NCBI GenBank assembly: GCA_963773745.1
Contig: CAVZCL010000001.1
Coordinates: 806,001 to 870,000 of the forward strand
Direction: 5' to 3'
Source: UBA5069 sp963773745
GTDB lineage: Bacteria; Chloroflexota; Anaerolineae; Caldilineales; Caldilineaceae
DNA length: 64,000 nucleotides
Shown here piece after piece: positions 1-8,760 of this stretch. Within the stretch, counting starts at the first letter, position 1. Each line of letters begins with the position of its first letter. The notes under the pieces are model-generated. The model was not told where the DNA came from. It was given only the letters and a program-made list of their open reading frames with translations, and did no database searches. A program made the position numbers and the translations under genes.

Positions 1-99
1 AAACGAGTAGTTCTCCAGCCCGTTGAAGCTGAGCGTGAGCGCGCCCGCCGCCATGGATATGTGGATCGGCCCGGCCGCTGTGGACAACGTAAATGCCAT
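1..99 (-). CDS. N-terminus of an unknown protein running off the left edge
   Basis: An open frame on the minus strand starts with ATG at 99 and stays open to the window edge, giving 33 residues. A Shine-Dalgarno-like AGGTGG lies a few bases upstream of the ATG on the minus strand. The visible peptide (MAFTLSTAAGPIHIS, then an Ala/Leu-rich stretch ending NGLENYSF) matches nothing I recognise. The SD-ATG pair supports a real start, but the fragment is too short to assign a function. Confidence 0.4.
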   Translation of the reverse strand, partial: MAFTLSTAAGPIHISMAAGALTLSFNGLENYSF

Positions 100-213
100 A
101 TGGCCACCTGTGGTTTTGACAAGAGTCTATTGCGGGCGTAAAACGAAGGGATTGCGTCGCGACACGCGCGCTGCAGCGCAGCCATTCCGTTTTCCAAAGC
201 ATGTGGCTGTTAC

Positions 214-287
214 GTAGCGGCGGTGCAAGCCGCCGTGGGTGTGGAACGCGCCGCGTCCTTGAGAACGGCGGTGCAAGCCGCCGCTAC
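214..287. repeat. Palindromic repeat, GTAGCGGCGG family
   Basis: Two copies of GGCGGTGCAAGCCGCC stand in inverted context. The outer ends are GTAGCGGCGG on the left and CCGCCGCTAC on the right, so the whole unit can fold as one hairpin with inner hairpins. Related units with GTAGCGG ends occur at 13447, 26859 and 34611. Confidence 0.6.
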
Positions 288-339
288 AATATGACCGCAG
301 CCTGCGCAGGCCGATCAACAACGAAAGCACGAGAGTTCA

Positions 340-2073
340 ATGCAGCGTTTGAGCCTGCGCCAGCTGTGGGCGCGCGAATTTGCCAACTACACGCCCGTCA
401 TCTTTCGCCAGGATCTGCTGGCCGGCCTCACGGTGGCGGCCGTGGCGCTGCCGCTGGCGCTGGCCTTCGGCGTCGCGTCGGGTGCGACGGCGGCGGCCGG
501 CCTGGTGACCGCCATTCTGGCCGGGCTGATTATTGGCGCACTTTCGGGCGCACCCTACCAAATCTCCGGCCCCACGGGCGCAATGAGCGCCATCCTGATT
601 GTGGTTGGCCAGCGCTACGGCATTGAAGCGATCTGGGTGGCCGGAGTCCTCTCGGGCATCCTGATTCTGATCATTGGCATTCTGCGGCTGGGGCGTTTCA
701 TCGCGTTTATCCCCGCGCCGGTCATCAGCGGTTTTACGACCGGCATTGCCATCATCATCTTTGTGGGCCAAATCGACAACTTTCTGGGCGTCAAGACACC
801 GGCGGCCGAGTCGGCGGCGCTCAAGCTGCTGGGCTATCTGCGCGGCGGCTTTGCACCCAACTGGCACAGTGTGGCGCTGGGTGCGCTGGTCATCGCCACC
901 ATGCTGCTCTGGCCCAAGCAGTGGAGCAAGTTTGTGCCTGGTTCGCTGGTGGGCATCATTGCCGCCAGCCTGCTTGCGGTGCTTGCACACTGGAGTACGC
1001 CCGTCATCGGGGCCATCCCGCGCACAATTTTGCTTGATGACCGGCTGCTGCCCGGCAACATTCCCTGGAGTGATCTGAGCCACCTGATCGCGCCCACAAT
1101 CTCGATTGCAGCGCTGGGGGCTGTCGAATCGCTGCTCTGCGGGGCGGTGGCGAGCAAGATGACCGGCGTGCGCCTGCAGGCCAATCAGGAGTTGATCGGG
1201 CAGGGCATCGGCAACATCATCATCCCCTTCTTCGGCGGCGTGCCGGCTACAGCGGCGATTGCGCGCACCTCGGTAGGCATCAAGTCGGGCGGGCAGACGC
1301 GCCTTGTCTCGATTATCCATTCCCTGGCCCTGTTGGCGGCCGCGCTGCTCTTTGCGCCCGCCATCGCGCTGGTGCCCATGACGGCGCTGGCAGGCGTGCT
1401 CATGGTCACCGCCTTCCGCATGAACGAGTGGCACTCCATCCGCTTCATGTTCGGGCGCGGCTTCAAAACGGCAATGATCACCTATCTGGTGACGATGATC
1501 GCGACGATTACGCTGGACCTGACGCAGGCTATCATCATTGGCGGCGTGCTCTCGGCGGCGATCTTCATCAACGACGTAGCCAACATGCAGATTGACGTGC
1601 GCGATGTGGATGTGGAGCGTATGCGCGCCCGCGGCATCGCCATTCGCACCGACTGCAAGGCGATTCGTGTGGCGTATCTGACAGGGCCGCTCTTCTTTGC
1701 CGCCACCAGCCAGTTCAACGAGGCATTCGCCCAGGAGGCCGATGCGCAGGTGCTCATCCTCTCCATGCGTGCGGTGCCGCTGATCGACATCAGCGGGGTT
1801 GAGGCGCTGCGCGAACTCAATGGCAGCCTGCGCGCCGATGGCAAACTGCTCATGCTGGCGGGCACGCAGCCGCGTGTGGTGCAGTATCTGGAGCGGGCAG
1901 GGCTTGACCACGAAATCGGCCAGAGCAACTTCTTCTGGTCGTCGGACCGCGCGATTCTGGTTGCCGAGCAGCGTTTCCTGCTCAGCGACGGGGATGCAGT
2001 GACCGAGGCGCTCGACGACCTGCCGCTCACGGCGGGGAGCGAGACGTCTATACCGCAGTGGCCGCTGCCATAA
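340..2073 (+). CDS. SulP/SLC26-family anion transporter with STAS domain
   Basis: A 577-residue inner-membrane protein of the SulP family, which moves sulfate, bicarbonate or other anions. Residues about 15-410 are strongly hydrophobic with many membrane segments, including the first-helix Ala/Leu/Gly run (LPLALAFGVASG) and the conserved SGPTGAMSA stretch. The C-terminus (about 440-540) is a STAS domain with VPLIDISGVEALREL. Length is normal for the family. No carbonic anhydrase or sulfur gene adjoins it, so the substrate is unknown. It converges with the leftward gene at 2175, with a perfect palindrome between them. Confidence 0.93.
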   Translation: MQRLSLRQLWAREFANYTPVIFRQDLLAGLTVAAVALPLALAFGVASGATAAAGLVTAILAGLIIGALSGAPYQISGPTGAMSAILIVVGQRYGIEAIWVAGVLSGILILIIGILRLGRFIAFIPAPVISGFTTGIAIIIFVGQIDNFLGVKTPAAESAALKLLGYLRGGFAPNWHSVALGALVIATMLLWPKQWSKFVPGSLVGIIAASLLAVLAHWSTPVIGAIPRTILLDDRLLPGNIPWSDLSHLIAPTISIAALGAVESLLCGAVASKMTGVRLQANQELIGQGIGNIIIPFFGGVPATAAIARTSVGIKSGGQTRLVSIIHSLALLAAALLFAPAIALVPMTALAGVLMVTAFRMNEWHSIRFMFGRGFKTAMITYLVTMIATITLDLTQAIIIGGVLSAAIFINDVANMQIDVRDVDVERMRARGIAIRTDCKAIRVAYLTGPLFFAATSQFNEAFAQEADAQVLILSMRAVPLIDISGVEALRELNGSLRADGKLLMLAGTQPRVVQYLERAGLDHEIGQSNFFWSSDRAILVAEQRFLLSDGDAVTEALDDLPLTAGSETSIPQWPLP

Positions 2074-2098
2074 AACAGAATATGCAGGATTGAAAATG

Positions 2099-2183
2099 GA
2101 AAATTGAGTATTGGAGATTGAGCAATGGTGGTTTGTCCTATGCGGACAAACCACCATTGCTCAATCTCCAATACTCAATTTTC
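2099..2183. terminator. Long perfect palindrome between convergent genes
   Basis: Two perfectly complementary 40-base arms (2099-2138 and 2144-2183) flank a 5-base loop. It lies just after the SulP stop and overlaps the last codons and stop of the leftward gene at 2175. It probably acts as a bidirectional terminator, although it has no clear T-tract. Its length and perfection suggest a recently copied element. Confidence 0.6.
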
Positions 2184-3371
2184 GCTCGATACCAGCAGGT
2201 CATTCTCCAGCACATCCATCATGGCACGCGGGGCGACCTGGCCCAGTGCGGCGACGACGGGCGCAAGGCCGCGGCGGTCCCACCAGGCGTTGGCAGGGCG
2301 CGGCCAGAAGTCCGTGGGCCAGTCGCCGCTCACCAGCGCGAGGGGCGGCCAGTGGTCGAGGCTCTCGGGGCGGCTGCCAGGCTCGGTGAAAAGCAGCTGC
2401 GCGCCCTGGCGCGCGCTCCCGGTCCACACGTGCAGCCACCAGAGCGGGCTGCAGTAGAGGCCGTGCAAATAGGGCAGCGACTGGTGGAAGGCCCACGCCT
2501 GCATCATCTGCACAAAGCTCGTCTCCACTGTCACAGGTTGGCCCGGGCTCGTGGCCCAGCGCGCCATCTCCTTAAAGCCAATCACCCGCTGCGTCAGCCG
2601 CCAGTACTGGTAGCTGAGCACGCGCGCCAGCGCTGCGCGGTGGGTGAATTCGGGTGCGGGCAGCACATTCTCCACAACCTCGACGCCAATGGTCACGTCA
2701 ACTGCACGCACAAGCAGCAGCGCGCGTTCCACCAGGGCAATGCTGCCTGCGTAAATGAGCACCGGCCGCGCCGAACGGGGCAGGCGGGCCACGGCCTGCG
2801 CCATGGTGCGCACAAGCGCCTGCATGGCGTTGATGGCTTCGTCGGCGGCGCTGTCGTATCCGCCCGCAATGACCACCACATCGGCCTGGCTGTTGGCCAT
2901 CATGGTGGCGACGGCACTCACCTCGAGCTCGATGTCGTAGACGACCTCGCCCACAATGGTCGCCGGGCTGGCGGCCACTGCGGCGCGCGCGGCGGCGCCG
3001 CTGAGGTCGGCCGTGAGGACGGCGAGGAAGACGCGCACGGGTGCACGGGCGCTGATGGTGGTGGAGGCAAGCTGCACGGGCGGAAAGCGCACAGGGTTGA
3101 TGCTGCGCATGAAGGGCATGTTCAGCTCTTCGTCCCAGAGCGCGCAGCCCAGCCGCTGCCCCAGCCGGCGGCATGTCTCGGCCACCTGCAACGGCATCAT
3201 CACCTCACCCGAGCGCGCCAGGTTGAGCCAGCCCACAAGGCGATGCACGCCCTCCACCGGCTCGATGAGGCAGGCGCGCGTCCCCGCCACCTCGGCGCTG
3301 AGCGCGAGCAGCCGCTGCGAAGTGGCGCTGCTATCGGCAATATCGGGCACTGTGCGGTGGAATGTGGACAT
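2175..3371 (-). CDS. MutL/GlmL-like ASKHA-fold protein
   Basis: 398 residues from the ATG at 3371. The centre has DVVVIAGGYDSAADEAINAM, which resembles the phosphate-2-type signature (LLAGGTDGG followed by a run of Ala) of the glutamate mutase L/GlmL family of ASKHA ATPases. In that family the protein is linked to reactivating or protecting cobalamin-dependent mutases. The Tyr-for-Thr change and the shorter length make this a divergent member. The upstream genes are membrane proteins, not mutases, so a mutase role is not supported by context. Its last codons and stop lie inside the 2099-2183 palindrome. Assignment is moderate. Confidence 0.5.
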   Translation of the reverse strand: MSTFHRTVPDIADSSATSQRLLALSAEVAGTRACLIEPVEGVHRLVGWLNLARSGEVMMPLQVAETCRRLGQRLGCALWDEELNMPFMRSINPVRFPPVQLASTTISARAPVRVFLAVLTADLSGAAARAAVAASPATIVGEVVYDIELEVSAVATMMANSQADVVVIAGGYDSAADEAINAMQALVRTMAQAVARLPRSARPVLIYAGSIALVERALLLVRAVDVTIGVEVVENVLPAPEFTHRAALARVLSYQYWRLTQRVIGFKEMARWATSPGQPVTVETSFVQMMQAWAFHQSLPYLHGLYCSPLWWLHVWTGSARQGAQLLFTEPGSRPESLDHWPPLALVSGDWPTDFWPRPANAWWDRRGLAPVVAALGQVAPRAMMDVLENDLLVSSEN

Positions 3372-3406
3372 GAATCTCGGGTGTTGGGTGTTGGGTATCT
3401 GCGGCC

Positions 3407-3440
3407 GAAGCGAGGCTTCCAAAATCGGAAGCCTCGCTTC
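3407..3440. repeat. REP-like hairpin, GAAGCGAGGCTTCC family
   Basis: Inverted repeat GAAGCGAGGCTTCC, AAAATC loop, GGAAGCCTCGCTTC. It lies in the 76-base gap between two leftward genes. The same arms recur at 10450, 10498 and 39131 with different loops. It may reduce expression of the downstream MutL-like gene. Confidence 0.75.
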
Positions 3441-3447
3441 ATGCATG

Positions 3448-4218
3448 TTAGCTGATGATGTTCTGCCAGATCGTGGCAAACCACTGCCACAGCCCGGTGG
3501 CCTGCAGTGTGACCACCAGGTAGTCGAGGCGGTCAACCAGAAGCGTCATGCGCGAGGCGAAGAGGCGCGCCAGGATGACGCCCGTGGCAATCCAGAGCGC
3601 ACGCTCGCCCACCCAGACCCAGCCGCGCAGCAGCGCGCGCAATGGGCGGGGCAGCGGCTCGGCCTGGGCAGAGCGTCCCATGGTGATCGCCAGCAGCGTC
3701 GCGGTCGTCAGCAGCAGCGCAAGCAGCCCGCCCCAGAGCGCGCCGCCCGTGCGTCCTGCGCTGAAGGTGGCCGAGAGCACCAGAATGGACTGTGGGAAGA
3801 GCGTTCCCTGAACGATGCCAACAGCGCCTGCAGCAATGCCCACGCCCAGCAGCAGCGCCAGCGGAACAACGCCCGCCGTCTGCAGGACGCGCCGCGCGCT
3901 GGCGGTTGCGACGACCGGCTGCCGCTGGGCAACCATGCGCTCAATCACGGCCGCAATCAGCAGCAGCCCCAGCAGCAGCGGTGCGGCCAGGCGCAGCCCT
4001 TCGCCCTGCGCGATGGGGGCCAGCAGCTTTAGCCCGATGACATACTGAATGGTCATCACGGCAGCATAGCCAAGGCCTGCGCCCACAAGCAGATATTGCG
4101 CAAGGCGGGCCAGCACGTTGTCTCCCAGCACGAGGCTGAAGAGCGCGAGCGTCAGCAGCAGGCCCAGCCAGAGACCGGCGTCGGTAAGCAATGGGCGGAG
4201 GTTGCCAATGTCAGCCAC
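3448..4218 (-). CDS. Polytopic membrane protein of unknown function
   Basis: 256 residues from a GTG at 4218. This start gives an 8-base overlap with the stop of the upstream zinc-ribbon gene, which suggests translational coupling. The protein has about seven hydrophobic segments (for example WLGLLLTLALFSLVLG and LLLGLLLIAAVIE). A charged loop QAEPLPRPLRALLRG precedes the last segments. I recognise no family. It is the fourth gene of a leftward run, 7208 to 2175, that probably builds one membrane complex. Confidence 0.72.
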   Translation of the reverse strand: MADIGNLRPLLTDAGLWLGLLLTLALFSLVLGDNVLARLAQYLLVGAGLGYAAVMTIQYVIGLKLLAPIAQGEGLRLAAPLLLGLLLIAAVIERMVAQRQPVVATASARRVLQTAGVVPLALLLGVGIAAGAVGIVQGTLFPQSILVLSATFSAGRTGGALWGGLLALLLTTATLLAITMGRSAQAEPLPRPLRALLRGWVWVGERALWIATGVILARLFASRMTLLVDRLDYLVVTLQATGLWQWFATIWQNIIS

Positions 4219-5638
4219 GGCGCTCCCTTCGGAAGAGGCGCGCCATGTTGCCGGCCACAAGGATGAGCAGCAACGCGACCGCGCCGCTGTTCTGCACACT
4301 TACGGCCAGCAGTTGCTTGCGCTGCGCATAGGCGCTCAAGGGCTCCGTGCGCAGCGCCTGGTAGGATGCGCCGCCATCAAAGCCGCTCACGAGGCCAGCC
4401 AGTTGGCCGCTCTCCAGGTAGGGTTGGAGCAACGGCTCGGCTGCTGCGGCCGTCACCGCCACCACCGGCAGCCCGTTGACCGGCTGCACAATTTCCAGCC
4501 ACTGCTGCACATCATCCGCCTGGGGCGCAATGATGAGCGCCAGCTGCGGCGCAGGCGCTGTCGTTGCGGCAAAAGAGAGCAGCTGCGTGGGAGCGCGCGC
4601 CACGAGCGGCAGCGCAGTCGCGCCGCCACTCAGGAAGAGGCCGTTGCCCATCCACCCCTGGAGCACAGTCTCCATGACGCTGTTGTCCATGCCGCGCGTC
4701 GCCTCGCTATAGAGACGGCGCGCCGAGGCCACACCCGCAGGCAGCGTGCTGATCACAATCGAGCGTACGCCGCGGTCCAGCAGGTGCGAGATTACAGGCA
4801 GGGCGACCACGTTGAGTTCGCCCGTTGTCGCCGGGTCCGCCTGCCAGTAGACAATCACTTCGTCATCCACCTGCAGGCCGGCAATCGCGTCGTAGGCGCG
4901 CAGGACTCCGGGCCCCACCCTGGGCGCGCCCAGAGCGATCATGCCGCTGCCAATGAAGAAGGGCGTCAGCGCCGCAGCGAAGATAAGCAGCAGTATCCAC
5001 CAGGGGCGGTAGTTGGGGTGCGTTGGGCCGGAGGCGGCGGCGGTGGCAAGCGTGGGCTCGTCGCGCAGCAGGCTGCGCAACGTGCGCCAGTGGTCGTTGT
5101 CGGCTGAGGCAGGGCGGGGCGGCAGGCGATCAGCGGCAGCCATGGGGCCCGGCGCGTCGCCCGCAATTGCCACGGACTCGAGGTAGCCTTGCCCGCCGCC
5201 CAGCAGTTGCTCGTCGGGAAAGAGCACGCTCTCAAGCGCAGTTTTGGCGCTGTGCGACTGGACGTTGGTGGAGGGCGCATCGGCTGCAGGTGCGTCACCT
5301 GGCTCACTGCCCTTCTGCCCTGCGCTGCCTTCTGTCGCGCTGCCCTTCTGCCCTGCGCTGCCAAGCAGATATTCAAGGTCGCGCTCGTCAACCTCCTCCA
5401 CCGGCGCGCCCCGCTCCTGCGCGACTGGCTGCTCGGCGCGGTTGCCGGTGATTGCGCCCCGTTCCGCTGCGTCAGCCTCAAAGCCACTGCCGGCCAGTGG
5501 CGCGGCCGGATCAGCCGGCGGCTGCTCCATGTCGCCGGCCATGGCCGCGCCGCAGCGGTTGCAGAAGTTGGCATCGGGCGGATTGCGGTAGCCGCAGTGA
5601 GGGCAATAGCTGCCCTCCAAAGGCTCGAAGGTGCTCAT
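4211..5638 (-). CDS. Membrane protein with N-terminal zinc ribbon
   Basis: 475 residues from the ATG at 5638, which overlaps the upstream stop as ATGA. The N-terminus carries a zinc ribbon, CPHCGYRNPPDANFCNRCG (CxxC, x12, CxxC). A disordered segment follows to about residue 200, including a repeated AGQKGSATEGSAGQKGS. One TM helix (WWILLLIFAAALTPFFIG) leads to a domain of about 200 residues, probably outside the membrane, and a last TM helix (SGAVALLLILVAGNMARLF) with a basic tail. The layout suggests a cytoplasmic zinc ribbon tethered to an exterior domain. I do not know the family. Confidence 0.75.
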   Translation of the reverse strand: MSTFEPLEGSYCPHCGYRNPPDANFCNRCGAAMAGDMEQPPADPAAPLAGSGFEADAAERGAITGNRAEQPVAQERGAPVEEVDERDLEYLLGSAGQKGSATEGSAGQKGSEPGDAPAADAPSTNVQSHSAKTALESVLFPDEQLLGGGQGYLESVAIAGDAPGPMAAADRLPPRPASADNDHWRTLRSLLRDEPTLATAAASGPTHPNYRPWWILLLIFAAALTPFFIGSGMIALGAPRVGPGVLRAYDAIAGLQVDDEVIVYWQADPATTGELNVVALPVISHLLDRGVRSIVISTLPAGVASARRLYSEATRGMDNSVMETVLQGWMGNGLFLSGGATALPLVARAPTQLLSFAATTAPAPQLALIIAPQADDVQQWLEIVQPVNGLPVVAVTAAAAEPLLQPYLESGQLAGLVSGFDGGASYQALRTEPLSAYAQRKQLLAVSVQNSGAVALLLILVAGNMARLFRRERRG

Positions 5639-6267
5639 GCGGAGCTCCGACCGGCCAGCGTGCGCAGCGCGACGACAACCAGCGCCAGCCCCACGCCCAG
5701 CAGCGCACCGCGCAGCGTGGCCGTCACAGGCCCGTTGAGAATCCACGCAATTGTCGTGGACCAGGCGGGCGCAAGCAGCGCCTGCGCCGCGGGCGTCTGG
5801 GCCAGCAGCGTGAGCAGGATGCCCGCGAGCACCCAGCCGCCGCCCGCTCGACCCACGCGCACACGGTGATAGAGCGCCGCCGCCAGGAAGAAGATCATGA
5901 GCGCAAAGAGCGCGCTGTAGCCGGGCGCGATCACGCTGTCAAAGGTCCACTCCAGCAGCGGGCTGCGGTCACCGGCGGGATTGACCATGCCCGCCAGCAG
6001 CACGGACAAGAGCGCCACAACGAGGACCAGGCTGAGCCACCATTCGCCTTCGCCATGCAGAATGCGCCGCCAATGAACCCATAGCACGTTAACCACCCCC
6101 AGCAGGATGGCGATGCCGGCGAGGATGACCGCCCACTCGTAGAGCGCCAGCGAGAAGGGAGCGAGGCCAGGCAGCACACCGGTGCGATCGATGAGCACGA
6201 TCGCAAAGACGGCGACCATGACGCCAATCGCAACAGCACTGCGCAGGGGCATGCGTGCGGAGATCAT
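5635..6267 (-). CDS. Six-TM membrane protein of unknown function
   Basis: 210 residues with about six hydrophobic helices: VAIGVMVAVFAIVLI, WAVILAGIAILLGVVNVLW, WWLSLVLVVALLSVLLAG, ALFALMIFFLAAALY, then two near the C-terminus. The ATG overlaps the preceding stop by four bases and its own stop overlaps the next start by four bases, so it is translationally coupled in the operon. No catalytic motif is visible. Confidence 0.75.
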   Translation of the reverse strand: MISARMPLRSAVAIGVMVAVFAIVLIDRTGVLPGLAPFSLALYEWAVILAGIAILLGVVNVLWVHWRRILHGEGEWWLSLVLVVALLSVLLAGMVNPAGDRSPLLEWTFDSVIAPGYSALFALMIFFLAAALYHRVRVGRAGGGWVLAGILLTLLAQTPAAQALLAPAWSTTIAWILNGPVTATLRGALLGVGLALVVVALRTLAGRSSA

Positions 6268-7208
6268 GGGGAGACCAGCGCCCCCACCACCAGCGCAAGC
6301 GCAAGGATGAGACCCAGCCAGCCAAACCAGCTGCCATGGGGATTGACGCCCGTCAGCCCGCCCACAGGCTCGAGCGCGCGCAGCGGCAAGCTCTCCCAGG
6401 TGAAGGGGGAGGCGGGCTGCAGCACCGGCGCAATCGCAGCACGGTAGCCAACCGGCAGCGCCCGATCAGCCGGGTGACGCAACCCCAGCGGCGGGCGCGA
6501 CAATGTGGCTGCCGAGGCGAGCGCCGAGGCAGGATCAACACCCATGAAAAGCGTTTGCGCCGAGGGGGAGCGGGCTGCGACGCCGTTTTGCGGCAGCATG
6601 AGTGCATCCAGCCATGCGCCGCTTGCGCCGCCCACAGTAATCAGGGGCGCGCTCATGTCGCTGCGCGTCTCAATCAGCAGTTGCAGTGCGGCAAGGCCGA
6701 TGCACGCGGTGAGCGCATCGGCGCTTAGGCCCAGCGCAATGTGCGGGGCAATGCCGGCTTCAACCGCATATTGGAGATGTGATTGCCAGCGATCGACGAT
6801 GGGATCCTGCGTCGCGGCGTTTCGATATGGAGCCATACGTGCCAGAGGTGCAGCGATGAAGGTGGCAATGATCTCGGCAATGATCTCGGCAGTGATTCGG
6901 GCTATGAATGCAAGGTCAGCATCGTCCCCTGGTCTGCCCCTGGCCGCCAGGCAGTGGGCGTCCGGCGGCGCGTCCAGCGGCGCGTCCGGCGGCGCGGGCG
7001 CGGCTGCAGGCAGCCCCAGCAGTTCGGCCATGGGGTTCACGCCCAGCCAGACCTGGTTGAGTAGAAAGCGGAATGGCTGCAGCGCAGCGCGCGCAAGCGC
7101 AGGATACAGCGAAGCACCGCCGGCAGCTGCGGGCGGTTGCAAAATGGCTGTGGGCAGGCGTGGCGACGGCACGCACAGCGAGGGATCGTGCGGGATCGGC
7201 TTGGGCAT
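6264..7208 (-). CDS. Hypothetical protein with C-terminal membrane anchor
   Basis: 314 residues from the ATG at 7208; a longer frame to 7316 exists but looks non-coding. The protein has an Ala/Pro-rich centre with PPDAPLDAPPDA and a short repeat (AEIIAEIIA) encoded by a tandem AATGATCTCGGC. The C-terminus is one TM helix (WLGLILALALVVGALV). It is the first gene of the leftward operon ending at 2175. It contains the Gly-rich APLITVGGASGAWLDAL, loosely like a nucleotide-binding loop of ASKHA proteins, but that is not enough to assign it. Confidence 0.6.
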   Translation of the reverse strand: MPKPIPHDPSLCVPSPRLPTAILQPPAAAGGASLYPALARAALQPFRFLLNQVWLGVNPMAELLGLPAAAPAPPDAPLDAPPDAHCLAARGRPGDDADLAFIARITAEIIAEIIATFIAAPLARMAPYRNAATQDPIVDRWQSHLQYAVEAGIAPHIALGLSADALTACIGLAALQLLIETRSDMSAPLITVGGASGAWLDALMLPQNGVAARSPSAQTLFMGVDPASALASAATLSRPPLGLRHPADRALPVGYRAAIAPVLQPASPFTWESLPLRALEPVGGLTGVNPHGSWFGWLGLILALALVVGALVSP

Positions 7209-7304
7209 GGGTTGCGGCGATGAATGGTCAATGAATGCGGTGCGCCTTGGGGAAGATGATAGCACAGCAGCCGCCAAAACAAAAGGTGCGAAACAGTGCT
7301 GGTT

Positions 7305-7523
7305 AGGGCTTCTCAAAAGTCAGAATGAGGTGTGGCAAGCGCCAACAGCAACCTCACCCCGGCCCCTCTCCATGAGGAGAGGGGAGCAAAACAAGTGCGT
7401 CACGCCGGAGATGTGACCGATAACGGCGGCGCTGTGCTCCCCTCTCCAATGTTCTGGAGAGGGGCCGGGGGTGAGGTTGCTGTTGGCGCTTGTCACGCCT
7501 CATTCTGACTTTTGAGAAGCCCT
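7305..7523. mobile_element. MITE-like inverted-repeat element with target duplication
   Basis: The ends AGGGCTTCTCAAAAGTCAG and the matching complement pair almost perfectly, as do inner arms around CCTCACCCCGGCCCCTCTCC, over about 219 bases. No protein frame is convincing inside. The 14-base sequence CAGTGCTGGTTAGG occurs directly at 7294-7307 and 7525-7538, overlapping the left tip by three bases, as expected of a target-site duplication. It sits between the divergent operon at 7208 and the LacI gene at 7661. Confidence 0.6.
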
Positions 7524-7660
7524 GCAGTGCTGGTTAGGCACGGGCAGCGTCTCTCAACAGGCAGCGATCAGGCGCGCTTGCCCGTTCTTCATGGCAGTGG
7601 CATACTTGGCGCAACCTCCGTGCATCAATCGTGCCTCAATTCACCATTTCCCTTCATACC

Positions 7661-8665
7661 ATGCCAACAACACTTGCAGATATTGCCAAACGTGCCGACG
7701 TCTCGCTATCCACTGTATCGCGCGTGCTCAACAACAAGGAGCATGTGAGCCTTGGCACGCGCACGGCCGTGCTGGAGGCCGTCACTACCCTGGGCTACTC
7801 GCGCCAGGATTCGCGCCGCGAGGAAAACGCCGAGACGGTGCTGATTATTGTCGACGAGGGCTCTGCCGAGCGCCCCGCCGAAGGCACCATGTCGCAGGAC
7901 GCAGAGCGACTCATTGTCTCCGGCATTCAATCGGTTTTGCGCGCAGAGGGGTACCACACGCAGCTGGCGCATAAGCAGTTTGGCAAGACCAAGAACTTTG
8001 ACCTGCCGCGTGTCTCCAACCTGGCCGGCGCGCTCAATGTGGGCAGCATGAGCAATCCCCATCTGCTGCGCAAATTGATTCATGATGGTGTGCCGACCGT
8101 CATGACGGGCTCGCCCTACCCTGGCATCGCGCTGGACAGTGTGACGCTCGACTTCAAGAGCGCCATGCTGCAGATTGTTGACCATTTGGTTGCGCGCGGG
8201 CGGCGCACCATTGGCCTGGTCAATGGACCGCAGGGCGCAGGCTCCAGCATTGCGCGCGAACACGGCTTGCGTGTGGCCCTTGCCTCGCACGGCATCTCCT
8301 TTGCGCCCGAGCAGATGTGCCATGGCGCGTTCACCTTTGCCTCGGGTGACGAGAACACGCTGGCAATTCTGGCGGCCTGTCCCACGCTGGATGCGCTTGT
8401 CTTCGCCGATGATGACATGGCAGTGGGCGGCCTGCGCGCGCTGCGCCGCATGGAGCGTGCGGTACCGGATGAAATCGCTGTGGTCGGCATGTTCGACTAC
8501 GAGATTGCCAACTTCACCGAACCGCCGCTCACCACGATCGGGCTCGACAAGCAGGAGCTTGGCCGCGCGGCGGCGCAGCGGTTGATTATGCGCATGCAGT
8601 CCAAGGGCGGCCCACCCTGGACGATTACGCTGCCAACGCAGCTGGTGGTGCGCAAGTCCTCCTGA
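7661..8665 (+). CDS. LacI-family transcriptional regulator
   Basis: 334 residues. The N-terminal helix-turn-helix reads TLADIAKRADVSLSTVSRVL, followed by a hinge and a periplasmic-binding-protein-like ligand domain (VDHLVARGRRTIGLVNG, then DALVFADDDMAVGGLRAL). The ATG at 7661 puts the HTH at residues 3-25, as is usual. It precedes the GH43 gene by 95 bases and probably controls it and sugar uptake. The start ten codons upstream is less likely. Confidence 0.93.
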   Translation: MPTTLADIAKRADVSLSTVSRVLNNKEHVSLGTRTAVLEAVTTLGYSRQDSRREENAETVLIIVDEGSAERPAEGTMSQDAERLIVSGIQSVLRAEGYHTQLAHKQFGKTKNFDLPRVSNLAGALNVGSMSNPHLLRKLIHDGVPTVMTGSPYPGIALDSVTLDFKSAMLQIVDHLVARGRRTIGLVNGPQGAGSSIAREHGLRVALASHGISFAPEQMCHGAFTFASGDENTLAILAACPTLDALVFADDDMAVGGLRALRRMERAVPDEIAVVGMFDYEIANFTEPPLTTIGLDKQELGRAAAQRLIMRMQSKGGPPWTITLPTQLVVRKSS

Positions 8666-8760
8666 CGTCGCCCAGCGTGCGGCCCATAGCGCGTCGCAAG
8701 TTCCCCAAAGCATGTTGGCGTGCTGCACTGTCGCAGTCATGTAGAATTCAGGTGCATACC

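Noticed and set aside
337..2157. Long open frame antisense to the SulP gene
   Set aside because: A by-product of GC-rich codon use; the product is Arg/His-rich with no fold, and the sense strand has a clear transporter.
2118..3455. Plus-strand 445-codon frame over the MutL-like gene
   Set aside because: It starts inside the palindrome, its composition is His/Arg/Gly-rich, and the minus strand has the ASKHA-like protein with operon context.
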